From an uncultured Lachnospiraceae bacterium (GTDB taxonomy: Bacteria > Bacillota > Clostridia > Lachnospirales > Lachnospiraceae), in assembly GCA_900551115.1 (NCBI GenBank), contig URUY01000004.1:116387-180386 (forward strand): DNA of 64,000 nucleotides. Reading direction: 5' to 3'. Positions within the stretch are counted from its first letter, which is position 1, and each line of letters begins with the position of its first letter. The notes under the pieces were generated by a model. It had not been told where the DNA came from and made no database searches. It saw nothing but the letters and a program-made list of their open reading frames with translations. The position numbers were made by a program, and so were the translations under genes. Shown piece by piece: positions 52,412 to 60,327 of the stretch.

Positions 52412-52735
52412 ATGTCAATTACATCCGACATTCTAAGAGGACATACCGAGGCTATCATTTTATCCCATCTTTTGGAGCAGGACAGCTATGGCTACCAGAT
52501 TAATAAGGATATTATGAAAAAGACGGACAATAAATATGAACTGAAGGAAGCAACGCTGTATTCTGCATTCCGAAGGCTAGAGCAGGCCGGATACATCCAT
52601 ACCTATTGGGGAGATGAGACGGTGGGAGCCAGACGACGCTATTATGCTATCACAGAGGATGGCAGGCACGCATATCAATCTTATAAGAGGGACTGGGAGG
52701 AAGCAAAAAAAATAATTGACGGACTTTTAAAGTAG
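52412..52735 (+). CDS. PadR-family transcriptional regulator
   Basis: 107 residues from ATG 52412, site GGGAGGAG 6 bases upstream; the long frame to 52328 would cover the promoter. The winged helix is clear: LRGHTEAIILSHLLEQDSYG with YGYQINKDI, ATLYSAFRRLEQAGYI as recognition helix and wing region, then RRRYYAITEDGRHAY. The C-terminal dimer helix is short, as in PadR subfamily 2. It is followed by the DUF1700-like gene 63 bases downstream, the usual PadR/HAAS arrangement for envelope-stress or adhesin control. Confidence 0.9.
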   Translation: MSITSDILRGHTEAIILSHLLEQDSYGYQINKDIMKKTDNKYELKEATLYSAFRRLEQAGYIHTYWGDETVGARRRYYAITEDGRHAYQSYKRDWEEAKKIIDGLLK

Positions 52736-52798
52736 TGAACAGTAAAAAGAATTAAAAGCTAGTGTCAGATGAGCTATGAAAAGTGGGAGGACATCATT

Positions 52799-53479
52799 AT
52801 GAATGAGAAAATAAGAAAACATATCGACTATCTGTTTGAAGCTGCACCAAAGACCAGAAAAGCCATGGATTTAAAGGAAGAAATGCTGCAAAACACCATA
52901 GAAAAATATCAGGATTTGGTGAGTGAAGGGTATTCTGCGGAGGATGCATTTCAGAATGTCATCAGTTCCATCGGAGATGTGACGGAGCTGTTTGAAAGCC
53001 TGGAAGAGAAGGATAACTTTTGTCTGTCAGAAAAAGACAGAAGGAAAAAAGCCATGCTGACTGCTGTGGCGGTAGGTCTTTATATTTTTGCAGGCGCTGT
53101 TTTTTTCACAGGTGTGCTTGTGGATGACATGAACTATGGAAACGGATTTGACTTGTCGCTGTTGGGACTGATTATAGCGGCAGTTATCTGTATTGTGCCT
53201 ACCTGCATGCTGGTGTATGCGGCAAATATGTATCCGGATTATCATAAAAAGAAAGAAAACAGCATGGTAGAAGAATATAAGGAAGCAGTTTATGAGAAAA
53301 ACCGGGATAAGGCGATTAGGGAGTCCTTAGGCGTAATTATCTGGATGATTACCATTGCATTCTATTTTGTTATTAGCTTCAGTACCGGCGCATGGCATAT
53401 TTCGTGGGTAATTTTCCTGATAGGCGTCTGTGTGCAGTCGGTTGCGGAGCTTGTGCTGAACCTGCGGAAGAAGCAGTAA
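52799..53479 (+). CDS. DUF1700/HAAS-type permease prefix membrane protein
   Basis: 226 residues from ATG 52799 (GGGAGG 9 bases before). The N-terminal cytoplasmic part (about 1-75) is the HAAS/permease prefix domain: IRKHIDYLFEAAPKTRKAMD, then ALQN-type helix and EGYSAEDAFQNVISSIGD. Three or four membrane helices follow (about 90-110, 120-145, 180-200, 203-220). Such proteins are the typical second gene of PadR units and are thought to sense or anchor. A DUF4097 gene usually follows; here only its end remains. Confidence 0.85.
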   Translation: MNEKIRKHIDYLFEAAPKTRKAMDLKEEMLQNTIEKYQDLVSEGYSAEDAFQNVISSIGDVTELFESLEEKDNFCLSEKDRRKKAMLTAVAVGLYIFAGAVFFTGVLVDDMNYGNGFDLSLLGLIIAAVICIVPTCMLVYAANMYPDYHKKKENSMVEEYKEAVYEKNRDKAIRESLGVIIWMITIAFYFVISFSTGAWHISWVIFLIGVCVQSVAELVLNLRKKQ

Positions 53480-53489
53480 AAAAGAGTGA

Positions 53490-53729
53490 TTGGGAAATTG
53501 CGGAAGAATCAGTAAAAGGGAGCATTCATGTGAAAAGCTGGGGAATCCGTCAGAGCCCGGATTTAATTTAGAGTTTGACTCTGAGAGCGGAGTGTGCAAT
53601 ACTTTCTTTGATGAACAGCTTTCCTTAAGCAAAAAAGGAACACATGCAGAGGGAAGCTGCGGAAACGGCGGGGATGCCAAAGTAAAGGTATCCACCACCA
53701 GCGGGGATCTGCGTATTTGGGAGTATTAG
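53490..53729 (+). pseudogene. C-terminal remnant of a DUF4097 putative adhesin gene
   Basis: About 55 residues before the stop at 53729 read KKGTHAEGSCGNGGDAKVKV followed by STTSGDLRIWEY, the final beta-helix turn of DUF4097 proteins, which commonly follow PadR/DUF1700 genes. The bulk of the beta-helix is missing. The junction contains a 19-base direct repeat with one difference, TGCGGAAGAAGCAGTAAAA (53464-53482) and its copy at 53500-53518, the first copy forming the end of the DUF1700-like gene; this suggests a deletion or slippage event at the repeat. Confidence 0.55.
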
Positions 53730-53752
53730 GCAGATTTCCTGCATGAAAGGAA

Positions 53753-54481
53753 ATGCCTGAATCCATGAAGCAAGACAATGTAACACAAAACAATGTGATG
53801 CAAAATGCAACGCGAGACAATGTAACGCAAGACAATATAACACAGGATAGTGTAAAACACGATAACATAAAGCGATATAAAATAACGGCAATAAAACTCG
53901 TAAAATTTTTTGCCGGACTGGCGATTATCCAGTTGGCGGTTGCTGCCTTTTTACAGATTGGCATCGGTTCGGATTCTTTTACCGTATTTATGCAGGGGCT
54001 GTCCAAGGTACTGCATATCAGTGTGGGAGCAGCAAATTTGTTATTGACTTTTGTGCTGTTAGGCATCGTATTCTGGTTAGACCGGTCCCAGTTTAAAATC
54101 GGCATGGTACTGGCGGTAGTGTTCGCCGGGATAATATTGGATGGCATGACAAAGCTTGTGGGATTATTTTTGCCTGTAAACCCGCCCATGCCGGTTGCTG
54201 TTTTGGAATTTGTGGCAGCCTGCATGGTGGTGTCTGTGGGCTTTCCCCTGCTTAAATCTGCAGGAATAGGCGTGGCGCCCAACGATGCACTGTATCTTGC
54301 CATTTCCAAAAAAACAGGTAAGTCCTATGGTCTGATAAGGGTATGTGTAGATGCCGTTTATCTGCTGTTGGGCTTTTTCTGCGGTGGTGTAATCGGTATC
54401 GGTACGGTCATCTGCGTTGTGGCAATCGGCCCTATGATGCAGTTTGTTATGAGCCATCTGATAAAGCAGGAAGAAAATTAA
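53753..54481 (+). CDS. YczE/YitT-like membrane protein with repetitive N-terminus
   Basis: 242 residues. Residues 5-42 are a low-complexity hydrophilic run of DNVTQ-type pentapeptides encoded by 15-base DNA repeats. The rest has five to six membrane helices of the YczE/YyaS family: VKFFAGLAIIQLAVAAFLQI with GIGSDSFTVFMQGLS (G-x-G-x-D-x-F pattern), and GIGVAPNDALYLAISKKTGKSYGLIRV, a pair of internally repeated motifs. Function of the family is unknown; transporter or lipid-related roles have been suggested. Starts at 53753 or 53765 are possible; GAAAGGA lies just before the first. It follows the DUF4097 remnant by 23 bases. Confidence 0.75.
   Translation: MPESMKQDNVTQNNVMQNATRDNVTQDNITQDSVKHDNIKRYKITAIKLVKFFAGLAIIQLAVAAFLQIGIGSDSFTVFMQGLSKVLHISVGAANLLLTFVLLGIVFWLDRSQFKIGMVLAVVFAGIILDGMTKLVGLFLPVNPPMPVAVLEFVAACMVVSVGFPLLKSAGIGVAPNDALYLAISKKTGKSYGLIRVCVDAVYLLLGFFCGGVIGIGTVICVVAIGPMMQFVMSHLIKQEEN
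53774..53875 (+). repeat. 15-bp coding repeats at the start of the YczE-like gene
   Basis: About seven degenerate units of the form GACAATGTAACACAA follow each other, each encoding D/N-N-V/I-T-Q-like residues; one unit is 3 bases short. The unit is in frame, so copy changes lengthen or shorten the N-terminus without a frameshift. Confidence 0.75.
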
Positions 54482-54521
54482 TTTTTTCAAATACACAGGG
54501 AAAGGGAAGGATAAGGAAACG

Positions 54522-55235
54522 TTGAAGCAGGATAATGAAGATGTGCTGCAGCAGGCAAAAAATGCACTGATGGACGCTAAAACAATTGCCTGGCTGCAGG
54601 AAAAAACAAAGGATTTCGGTAAACTGATGACTTATTACCGTTGTGCCATGATGGAAATTGAAACAAAGTTCAATGTACTCAATGAGGAATTTTCTCTTGA
54701 GCATGACAGAAATCCCATTAACAGCATTAAGACCAGACTGAAATCTGTTCCAAGCATCAGAGAAAAACTCGAGCGCCGGAATATTGCGCTATCCCTTGCC
54801 GCAGTTGAAGAAAACTTAAGTGATATTGCAGGTGTACGGGTTATTTGTTCCTTTGTGGATGACGTTTATGTTTTGGCACATGCCCTTCTGCAGCAGGATG
54901 ATGTGGAGCTGATTGAGAAAAAAGATTATATTGCAAGCCCTAAGCCGAATGGCTACCGCAGTCTGCATCTGATTGTAGGTATTCCTATTTTTTTAAAGCA
55001 TGAAAAACGTATTATGAAGGTTGAAATACAGCTGCGTACAATTGCTATGGATTTTTGGGCGAGTTTGGAACACCAGCTCCGCTATAAGAAGGATTTTCTT
55101 TTTAGTAACGAGATGGCGAAAGAATTACAGGAGTGTGCGGAACTCAGCGCTGTTTTAGATTCTCGTATGGATAATTTGAGAAAAAGTGTGAGCGGCTCTG
55201 ATGATAAGCAGCAAAAGAATAAAAAGTCTGTGTAA
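54522..55235 (+). CDS. Small alarmone synthetase (RelA/SpoT synthetase domain)
   Basis: 237 residues with TTG start at 54522 behind AAGGATAAGGAAA. The single ppGpp synthetase domain shows NPINSIKTRLKSVPSIREKL near 65, DIAGVRVICSFVDDVYVLAH near 105 (the substrate-binding Asp-x-x-Gly-x-Arg), and SPKPNGYRSLHLIV near 145 followed by VEIQLRTIAMDFWASLEHQL, which holds the catalytic Glu. No hydrolase, TGS or ACT domain, so it belongs to the SAS group like RelP/RelQ. It makes (p)ppGpp under stress, often envelope stress. It follows the YczE-like gene by 40 bases and is closed by a terminator. Confidence 0.9.
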   Translation: MKQDNEDVLQQAKNALMDAKTIAWLQEKTKDFGKLMTYYRCAMMEIETKFNVLNEEFSLEHDRNPINSIKTRLKSVPSIREKLERRNIALSLAAVEENLSDIAGVRVICSFVDDVYVLAHALLQQDDVELIEKKDYIASPKPNGYRSLHLIVGIPIFLKHEKRIMKVEIQLRTIAMDFWASLEHQLRYKKDFLFSNEMAKELQECAELSAVLDSRMDNLRKSVSGSDDKQQKNKKSV

Positions 55236-55238
55236 AAA

Positions 55239-55278
55239 CAGGGTGTGCAGGAATTTCCCCGCACACCCTGAAATCTTT
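55239..55278 (+). terminator. Terminator of the small alarmone synthetase gene
   Basis: CAGGGTGTGC (55239-55248) pairs perfectly with GCACACCCTG (55261-55270), loop of 12, followed by AAATCTTTAA. Confidence 0.8.
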
Positions 55279-55325
55279 AAATGCTATATTTGAGGCATTT
55301 TTACATTAATCCAAGCCATTTGCTC

Positions 55326-55520
55326 TTAGATGGTATAATGGCCGCATTTTTTCTTATCACATTCCACAAATACGTTGATTTCGATGCAGTTTTCATTTTC
55401 CTTTTTTTCAGGATTGGATTTGCCGCATATAGTATCCAGATTCTGTGATTCGTAGTCTTTGGATTTGTTGCAATTTACATAAATATTTAAATTTACACAG
55501 CTATCTTTTTTGTTTTCCAT
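55326..55520 (-). CDS. Small protein with duplicated Cys motif
   Basis: 64 residues. The ribosome binding site AGGAGGTGAT is a full match to the 16S tail, 6 bases before ATG 55520, so high expression is expected. The protein is two related halves: CVNLNIYVNCNKSK (about 8-21) and CIEINVFVECDKKKC (about 45-59), each an alternating hydrophobic strand framed by Cys, joined by a charged linker with one more Cys. No signal peptide or helix. The pattern resembles small spore-coat or surface-assembly proteins but no family is recognised. Confidence 0.6.
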   Translation of the reverse strand: MENKKDSCVNLNIYVNCNKSKDYESQNLDTICGKSNPEKKENENCIEINVFVECDKKKCGHYTI

Positions 55521-55687
55521 TTATTTATCACCTCCTAAGATAAGGTATGATAAAAAGCAAAATTTGTTACTATATGTCTTTTTATGTTGAAAATTTAAGA
55601 AAAGATTATTCATAAAAATCTGTATAATAAACAAAGGGAAAATGATATAATGAATTTAATAAATTGGAATTTTATGAGGAAGTTTTT

Positions 55688-56479
55688 ATGATGACAGACG
55701 AACAAAAAATAGATTTGACTCAACAAATTGTAGCAATAGCAAAAAAGGCAGGCTCCTTTATAGTAAACACTGAAATATGTGAAATTACAGAAAAAGGAGA
55801 TGCTTCTAATGTTGTGACGGATATAGATGTAAAGTGTCAACAATTTATTATCGATGAGTGCTTAAAGTGCCTTCCTCAAAGTAGCTTTTTAGCGGAAGAA
55901 GAAAATCAACAACAGGTAAGTGAGAAGTTTACATGGGTAATTGACCCGATTGATGGTACAACAAACTATATGTACGGATACAAACATTCCTGTATTTCTA
56001 TTGCCTTATATTATCATAAGGAGGGGATACTGGGGGTTGTATATAATCCTTATCTTGACGAATGCTTTGTAGGAATTGAAGGTGTTGGAAGTTACTGCAA
56101 CGGAAAAGAAATTCATACCAATAACTACGACTTGAAAGAAGCATTGGTAATGGTTGGAACATCTCCATATGATAAAACATTAGCAGACAAAACTTTTGAA
56201 ATAATGAAAAAATTATTTTTAGAAGCTCGTGATATAAGGAGAAGCGGAAGTGCTGCTTTAGATTTATGTTACTTAGCTTGTGGAAGAATAGATGCTTTTT
56301 ATGAACATATATTACAGCCATGGGACTATGGAGCAGGAAGTATTATTGTTCGTAATGCAGGGGGAGTTATTGAGGCATTATTAGAAGGCGCTTTAAATGA
56401 ATTAAAACCAACAGGTCTTATTTGCTCAAATGGAAAATGTCACAACTCATTTCGAGATATCATCTATAAAAATAAGTAA
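55688..56479 (+). CDS. Inositol monophosphatase family protein
   Basis: 263 residues from ATG 55688, 7 bases after GAGGAAG; an ATG eight codons upstream is less likely. The three metal-site motifs are present: AEEEN near residue 70, DPIDGTTNY near 88-96 and the distal WDYGAGSIIVRNAGG near 215. Family members dephosphorylate myo-inositol phosphates, fructose-1,6-bisphosphate, or PAP (CysQ). In bacteria the physiological substrate is rarely known. The gene and its flanks are AT-richer than the neighbouring core genes, a mild hint of separate origin. A hairpin terminator follows. Confidence 0.88.
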   Translation: MMTDEQKIDLTQQIVAIAKKAGSFIVNTEICEITEKGDASNVVTDIDVKCQQFIIDECLKCLPQSSFLAEEENQQQVSEKFTWVIDPIDGTTNYMYGYKHSCISIALYYHKEGILGVVYNPYLDECFVGIEGVGSYCNGKEIHTNNYDLKEALVMVGTSPYDKTLADKTFEIMKKLFLEARDIRRSGSAALDLCYLACGRIDAFYEHILQPWDYGAGSIIVRNAGGVIEALLEGALNELKPTGLICSNGKCHNSFRDIIYKNK

Positions 56480-56523
56480 TATGCAAATTCCGGCTTGTAG
56501 AAGGACTTAATATAAGGGCAATT

Positions 56524-56563
56524 AAGAGGTGGTTAAACAAAGACGGTTTAGCAACCTCTTTTT
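56524..56563 (+). terminator. Terminator of the inositol monophosphatase-family gene
   Basis: AAGAGGT.GTTAAAC on the left pairs with GTTTAGC.ACCTCTT on the right, followed by TTTTCC. Confidence 0.75.
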
Positions 56564-56579
56564 CCACAACCACTTAAAC

Positions 56580-56613
56580 AAAAAAATAAGGTGTGTGGAA
56601 AAATCCACACACC
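56580..56613 (-). terminator. Terminator of the rubrerythrin gene
   Basis: On the minus strand GGTGTGTGG pairs with CCACACACC (nine perfect pairs, loop of six), followed by TTATTTTTTTG. Confidence 0.85.
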
Positions 56614-56652
56614 CTAAAATGCTTGAAATTATTGATTTAATAAGGTCTTTGA

Positions 56653-57192
56653 TTAACCGAAGTATCTATTAAGAAGTCCCTCGAAAGCCTTGCCGTGTCT
56701 GGCCTCATCACGAGCCATCTCATGCACAGTATCATGGATAGCGTCAAGGTTTAAAGCTTTTGCACGCTTTGCCAGGTCGAACTTGCCTGCGGTAGCACCG
56801 TTTTCAGCGTCTACCCTCATTTCCAGATTCTTTTTGGTGGAATCGGTTACTACTTCTCCAAGAAGCTCTGCAAATTTTGCTGCATGCTCTGCCTCTTCGT
56901 AAGCGGCTTTTTCCCAGTAAAGACCGATTTCAGGATAGCCCTCTCTGTGAGCAACTCTTGCCATTGCAAGATACATACCGACTTCAGAACATTCTCCTTC
57001 AAAGTTAGCGCGAAGATCCATAATGATATCTTCGGGAACACCCTGTGCAACACCTACAACATGCTCAGCAGCCCAGGTTTTTTCACCGGACTGAACGGTA
57101 AATTTTTCGGCGGGAGCGTGACAAATAGGGCACTCAGCGGGTGCTTCATTTCCTTCGTGAACATAACCACATACCTGACATACAAATTTCAT
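56653..57192 (-). CDS. Reverse rubrerythrin
   Basis: 179 residues from ATG 57192 (AAAGGAG 8 bases before). The N-terminal rubredoxin-type domain has CQVCGY and CPICHAPAEKF, giving the four Cys ligands in the first 30 residues; the C-terminal ferritin-like diiron domain has EGECSEVGMYLAMARVAHRE, EEAEHAAKFAELLGE and a final MARDEARHGKAFEGLL with Glu and His ligands. This domain order defines reverse rubrerythrins, which reduce hydrogen peroxide and oxygen in anaerobes. It lies directly downstream of the PerR-like gene on the same strand, 54 bases apart, so both are probably one stress unit. Confidence 0.93.
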   Translation of the reverse strand: MKFVCQVCGYVHEGNEAPAECPICHAPAEKFTVQSGEKTWAAEHVVGVAQGVPEDIIMDLRANFEGECSEVGMYLAMARVAHREGYPEIGLYWEKAAYEEAEHAAKFAELLGEVVTDSTKKNLEMRVDAENGATAGKFDLAKRAKALNLDAIHDTVHEMARDEARHGKAFEGLLNRYFG

Positions 57193-57245
57193 AATTTTTT
57201 CTCCTTTTTTTAAATTTATTGTGTCTTTAATTTTTAATAAAAAGC

Positions 57246-57632
57246 TTAATTTTTCTTGCAGCAACTGCCGCAGGAGCCATAAAAATAAGTTACATGACCG
57301 TCTATGCAGCCGTCAAAGCCGGCACCGGCAATGTCTATAATGGAATCAATATTTTTCATATTGAGATCGGATACACCGCCGCATTCCTTACATACAAAAT
57401 GATAATGCGGAGAAGTATCAAAATCAAAGTGGTCTACGCCGTCTCCTACCCGAAGCCGCAGAATTTCCCCTGTATCGGCCAATAAGGTCAGATTACGGTA
57501 AACCGTACCAAGACTGATATTAGGAATCTGCTTGCGGATAGCCATATAAACATTGTCTGCAGTAGGATGGTCTTTGCGTGTGGAGAGATAATGCTTAATT
57601 TCTTCCCTCTGTCTGCTGTATTTAGTAGCCAT
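57246..57632 (-). CDS. perR: Fur/PerR-family peroxide regulator
   Basis: 128 residues. The winged helix includes HPTADNVYMAIRKQIPNISLGTVYRNL, followed by the metal-binding FDFDTSPHYHFVCKECGGVSDL with His/Cys ligands (structural CxxC) and a C-terminal YGSCGSC second CxxC. PerR is favoured over Fur because rubrerythrin follows and because a PerR-like box lies just upstream, but Fur or Zur cannot be excluded from sequence. The start has GAGGAGG 5 bases before ATG 57632. Confidence 0.85.
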   Translation of the reverse strand: MATKYSRQREEIKHYLSTRKDHPTADNVYMAIRKQIPNISLGTVYRNLTLLADTGEILRLRVGDGVDHFDFDTSPHYHFVCKECGGVSDLNMKNIDSIIDIAGAGFDGCIDGHVTYFYGSCGSCCKKN

Positions 57633-57647
57633 GGTTCCTCCTCAAAA

Positions 57648-57664
57648 CAATAATCATTACTGTT
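57648..57664. promoter_or_regulatory. PerR/Fur-like box upstream of perR
   Basis: ACAATAATCATTACTGT is an imperfect palindrome sharing the AATAATCATTA core of Fur-family boxes, 16 bases before the start codon, suggesting autoregulation. Confidence 0.5.
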
Positions 57665-57888
57665 TTTATTATACTTATTTTTTTCCTTCTGTCAATAGAT
57701 TTTAATAAAAAATATTGGAGGGCGCAGAAAAAATATCGCATTTGTTTATACTTTTTTTAGGATAATCTTCTTTTCAGTTAATTCCTTTTTCTAACAAACA
57801 ATGGTATAATCAGCTATGTAATTAAGCAAAGTATGCCTGATAGGAGATATCCGGCACGCTGTATTTTTCAGAAAGGTAGATTGCCGAT

Positions 57889-59373
57889 ATGAAATTCAGG
57901 ACAAGATTATGGGTCACCTTTGCTACCATTGTTCTGCTCCCATTAGTTTTGATGGCGGCTGCATTTATCGTGATAGGGGTTTCCGTGATGCAGGCTCAGC
58001 AGGTAAACGGTTTGGGGGAAGTGGATTATACTGCTATATCCGACAGTGTACAGACGGTAGGAAAGCAGACGCAGGCGCTTTATGAAGAATTGCTCAGGCA
58101 GCTTAATGAAAGGCCTGCCGCTTTTGAGGATATAGAATATCTGCAAAGTATCAGTGACAGTATTAACAGAAAGAATTGTTATATTTTGGTTCGGAAGGGC
58201 GATGAGATTTTTTATACCGGAAATGAAAGCGCGGCAAATCTCATTATAAATAAACTGCCCGGTTATGGCTATGATAATGAGGAAAGCTCCACCGGTTACT
58301 ACTTTAATGATTCCCAAAAGTATGTAAAGCAGCTTGACTTTACTTTTTCGGACGGTACGCCGGGCAGCTTCTTTATTATTGCCAGAGTAACAAGTCTGAT
58401 TTCCAAACCCTTGCTGGTAGATATGGTGATTGCAATTCTTATCATACTGATTTTTACAAGTATGATGCTGACCAGATGGATACACAAGGGGGTATTTGAA
58501 CCGGTAAACCAATTGAATGTGGCTATGAAAAAAATCAAGGACGGCAATTTTGATTATATGCTGTCTACAGACACCAAAGGGGAAATCGGAGACTTGTACC
58601 GTAATTACGAGGATATGAGACTCAGACTTAAGGAATCCACTGAGGAAAAGATGGTACAGGAAAAGCAGAACCGGGAGTTAATCAGCAATATTTCCCATGA
58701 TTTGAAGACTCCGATTACCGCCATTAAGGGTTATATGGAGGGTATTTTGGACGGTGTGGCAGATACGCCGGAAAAAATGGATAAGTATATTAAGACGGTT
58801 TATAATAAGGCTAATGATATGGACAGACTTATCAATGAACTGACGCTGTATTCCGGTATTGACAATAACCGTATTCCGTACAATTTCCATCGCATCAATG
58901 TGGCGGATTATTTTGGGGATTGCGTAGAGGAAGTCGGACTGGATTTGGAATCCAAAAATATAGAGCTTAACTATTCTAATCTGGTGGCACCGGATACCAA
59001 GATTATTGCGGACCCGGAGCAGATGAAACGGGTAATCAGTAATATTATCGGAAACAGTATCAAATATATAGACAAAGAAAAAGGTGTTATTGATATCCGT
59101 ATTCTGGATGAGGTGGATTCTATCAGGATTGAAATTGAGGATAACGGCAAGGGTATAGAATCCAAGGATTTACCCAAGATTTTTGAACGGTTTTACCGTA
59201 CTGATGCATCCCGCAATTCTTCAAAGGGCGGCAGCGGCATTGGGTTATCCATTGTGAAAAAGATCATAGAGGATCACGGCGGTTATATTTGGGCGACCAG
59301 TAAGGAAGGGGAAGGCACCTGCATGCATTTTGTAATCAGAAAGTACAAGGAACTGCAGAAGGAATCAAATTAA
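57889..59373 (+). CDS. Sensor histidine kinase (second system)
   Basis: 494 residues. Membrane helices at about 8-30 and 180-200 enclose a 150-residue extracytoplasmic sensor. HAMP follows (KKIKDGNFDYMLSTD), then HisKA with His in NISHDLKTPITAIKG near residue 270, and HATPase with the N box NIIGNSIKYIDKEK, DNGKGIESKDLPKIFERFYR and GSGIGLSIVKKII. Site AGAAAGGT precedes ATG 57889, and a perfect -10 TATAAT lies at 57805-57810. The response regulator begins 25 bases after the stop. Similar HK-RR pairs answer to envelope stress; the signal is not known here. Confidence 0.92.
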   Translation: MKFRTRLWVTFATIVLLPLVLMAAAFIVIGVSVMQAQQVNGLGEVDYTAISDSVQTVGKQTQALYEELLRQLNERPAAFEDIEYLQSISDSINRKNCYILVRKGDEIFYTGNESAANLIINKLPGYGYDNEESSTGYYFNDSQKYVKQLDFTFSDGTPGSFFIIARVTSLISKPLLVDMVIAILIILIFTSMMLTRWIHKGVFEPVNQLNVAMKKIKDGNFDYMLSTDTKGEIGDLYRNYEDMRLRLKESTEEKMVQEKQNRELISNISHDLKTPITAIKGYMEGILDGVADTPEKMDKYIKTVYNKANDMDRLINELTLYSGIDNNRIPYNFHRINVADYFGDCVEEVGLDLESKNIELNYSNLVAPDTKIIADPEQMKRVISNIIGNSIKYIDKEKGVIDIRILDEVDSIRIEIEDNGKGIESKDLPKIFERFYRTDASRNSSKGGSGIGLSIVKKIIEDHGGYIWATSKEGEGTCMHFVIRKYKELQKESN

Positions 59374-59398
59374 AACAGAAACAGCAGGAGGGATATCC

Positions 59399-60091
59399 AT
59401 GAGTAAGATATTGATTATTGAAGATGAAGAAGCGATTGCAGATTTAGAAAAAGATTATCTGGAGCTTAGTGATTTTGAGGTGGAAATTAAAAATACAGGT
59501 GATGCAGGACTGGAAGCGGCACTGAAAGGTGATTTTGACTTAATCGTTTTAGATTTGATGCTGCCGGGCATGGACGGATTTGAGGTGTGCAAGAAGGTTC
59601 GCGAAGAAAAGAATATTCCGATTCTGATGGTATCTGCCAAGAAGGATGATATTGATAAAATCCGTGGACTGGGACTGGGCGCGGACGACTATATGACAAA
59701 GCCCTTCAGCCCCAGCGAGCTTGTTGCCAGAGTAAAGGCGCATATGGCAAGGTATGACAGGCTGGTAGGAACTGCTGCAAAGCCCCAAAATGATATTGTG
59801 GAAATCAGGGGTATCCGTATTGACAAGACGGCCAGAAGAGTCTACGTGGACGGAGAGGAAAAGGCTTTTACCACCAAGGAATTTGACTTATTAACTTTCC
59901 TTGCGGAGAACCCCAACCATGTTTTCACCAAGGAAGAGCTTTTCAGGGAAATCTGGGATATGGATTCTATCGGAGATATTGCCACAGTCACCGTACACAT
60001 AAAGAAAATCCGTGAAAAGATTGAGTACGATACGGCAAAACCCCAGTACATTGAGACGATTTGGGGTGTGGGATACAGATTTAAGGTGTAA
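59399..60091 (+). CDS. OmpR-family response regulator (second system)
   Basis: 230 residues: receiver with EDEEAI acidic pair, phospho-Asp in LIVLDLMLPGMDGFEVC near residue 53, MVSAKKD, and KPFSPSELVARVKAH; then a winged-helix effector domain with FTTKEFDLLTFLAENPNHVF and a closing IETIWGVGYRFKV. Partner of the preceding kinase; gene order HK-RR is the reverse of the first two-component pair in the window. AGGAGGGATATCC precedes the ATG. A terminator follows at about 60131-60170. Confidence 0.93.
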   Translation: MSKILIIEDEEAIADLEKDYLELSDFEVEIKNTGDAGLEAALKGDFDLIVLDLMLPGMDGFEVCKKVREEKNIPILMVSAKKDDIDKIRGLGLGADDYMTKPFSPSELVARVKAHMARYDRLVGTAAKPQNDIVEIRGIRIDKTARRVYVDGEEKAFTTKEFDLLTFLAENPNHVFTKEELFREIWDMDSIGDIATVTVHIKKIREKIEYDTAKPQYIETIWGVGYRFKV

Positions 60092-60130
60092 GATATTTTG
60101 ATACATTTTGGAGCCTGTATGGCAGAAGTG

Positions 60131-60170
60131 AAAGAAGAGGTTAGCGGAGGATTTCTGCTAACTTCTTTTT
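60131..60170 (+). terminator. Terminator of the second two-component operon
   Basis: AAGAGGTTAGC pairs with GCTAACTTCTT with a small bulge; loop GGAGGATTTCT; followed by TTTTTG. Confidence 0.8.
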
Positions 60171-60327
60171 GTAGGTCAGAATCTTGTATTTCTTATAAGA
60201 AAATCTATGAGAAAGCATACGGAAACGGGAAAAAGACAATATAGCGAATATTGAAAACGGGAGAGGCATATGTCATAATAAAATATGTAGTGTCAGGGTA
60301 AACAGGACAGCATATAGGAGGAGGGGT

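Noticed and set aside
53563..54309. 248-codon minus-strand open frame with SCxTLS repeats
   Set aside because: Antisense of the 15-bp repeats and the YczE-like gene; repeats arise from the opposite strand.
57943..58512. 189-codon minus-strand open frame
   Set aside because: Antisense to the sensor part of the histidine kinase.
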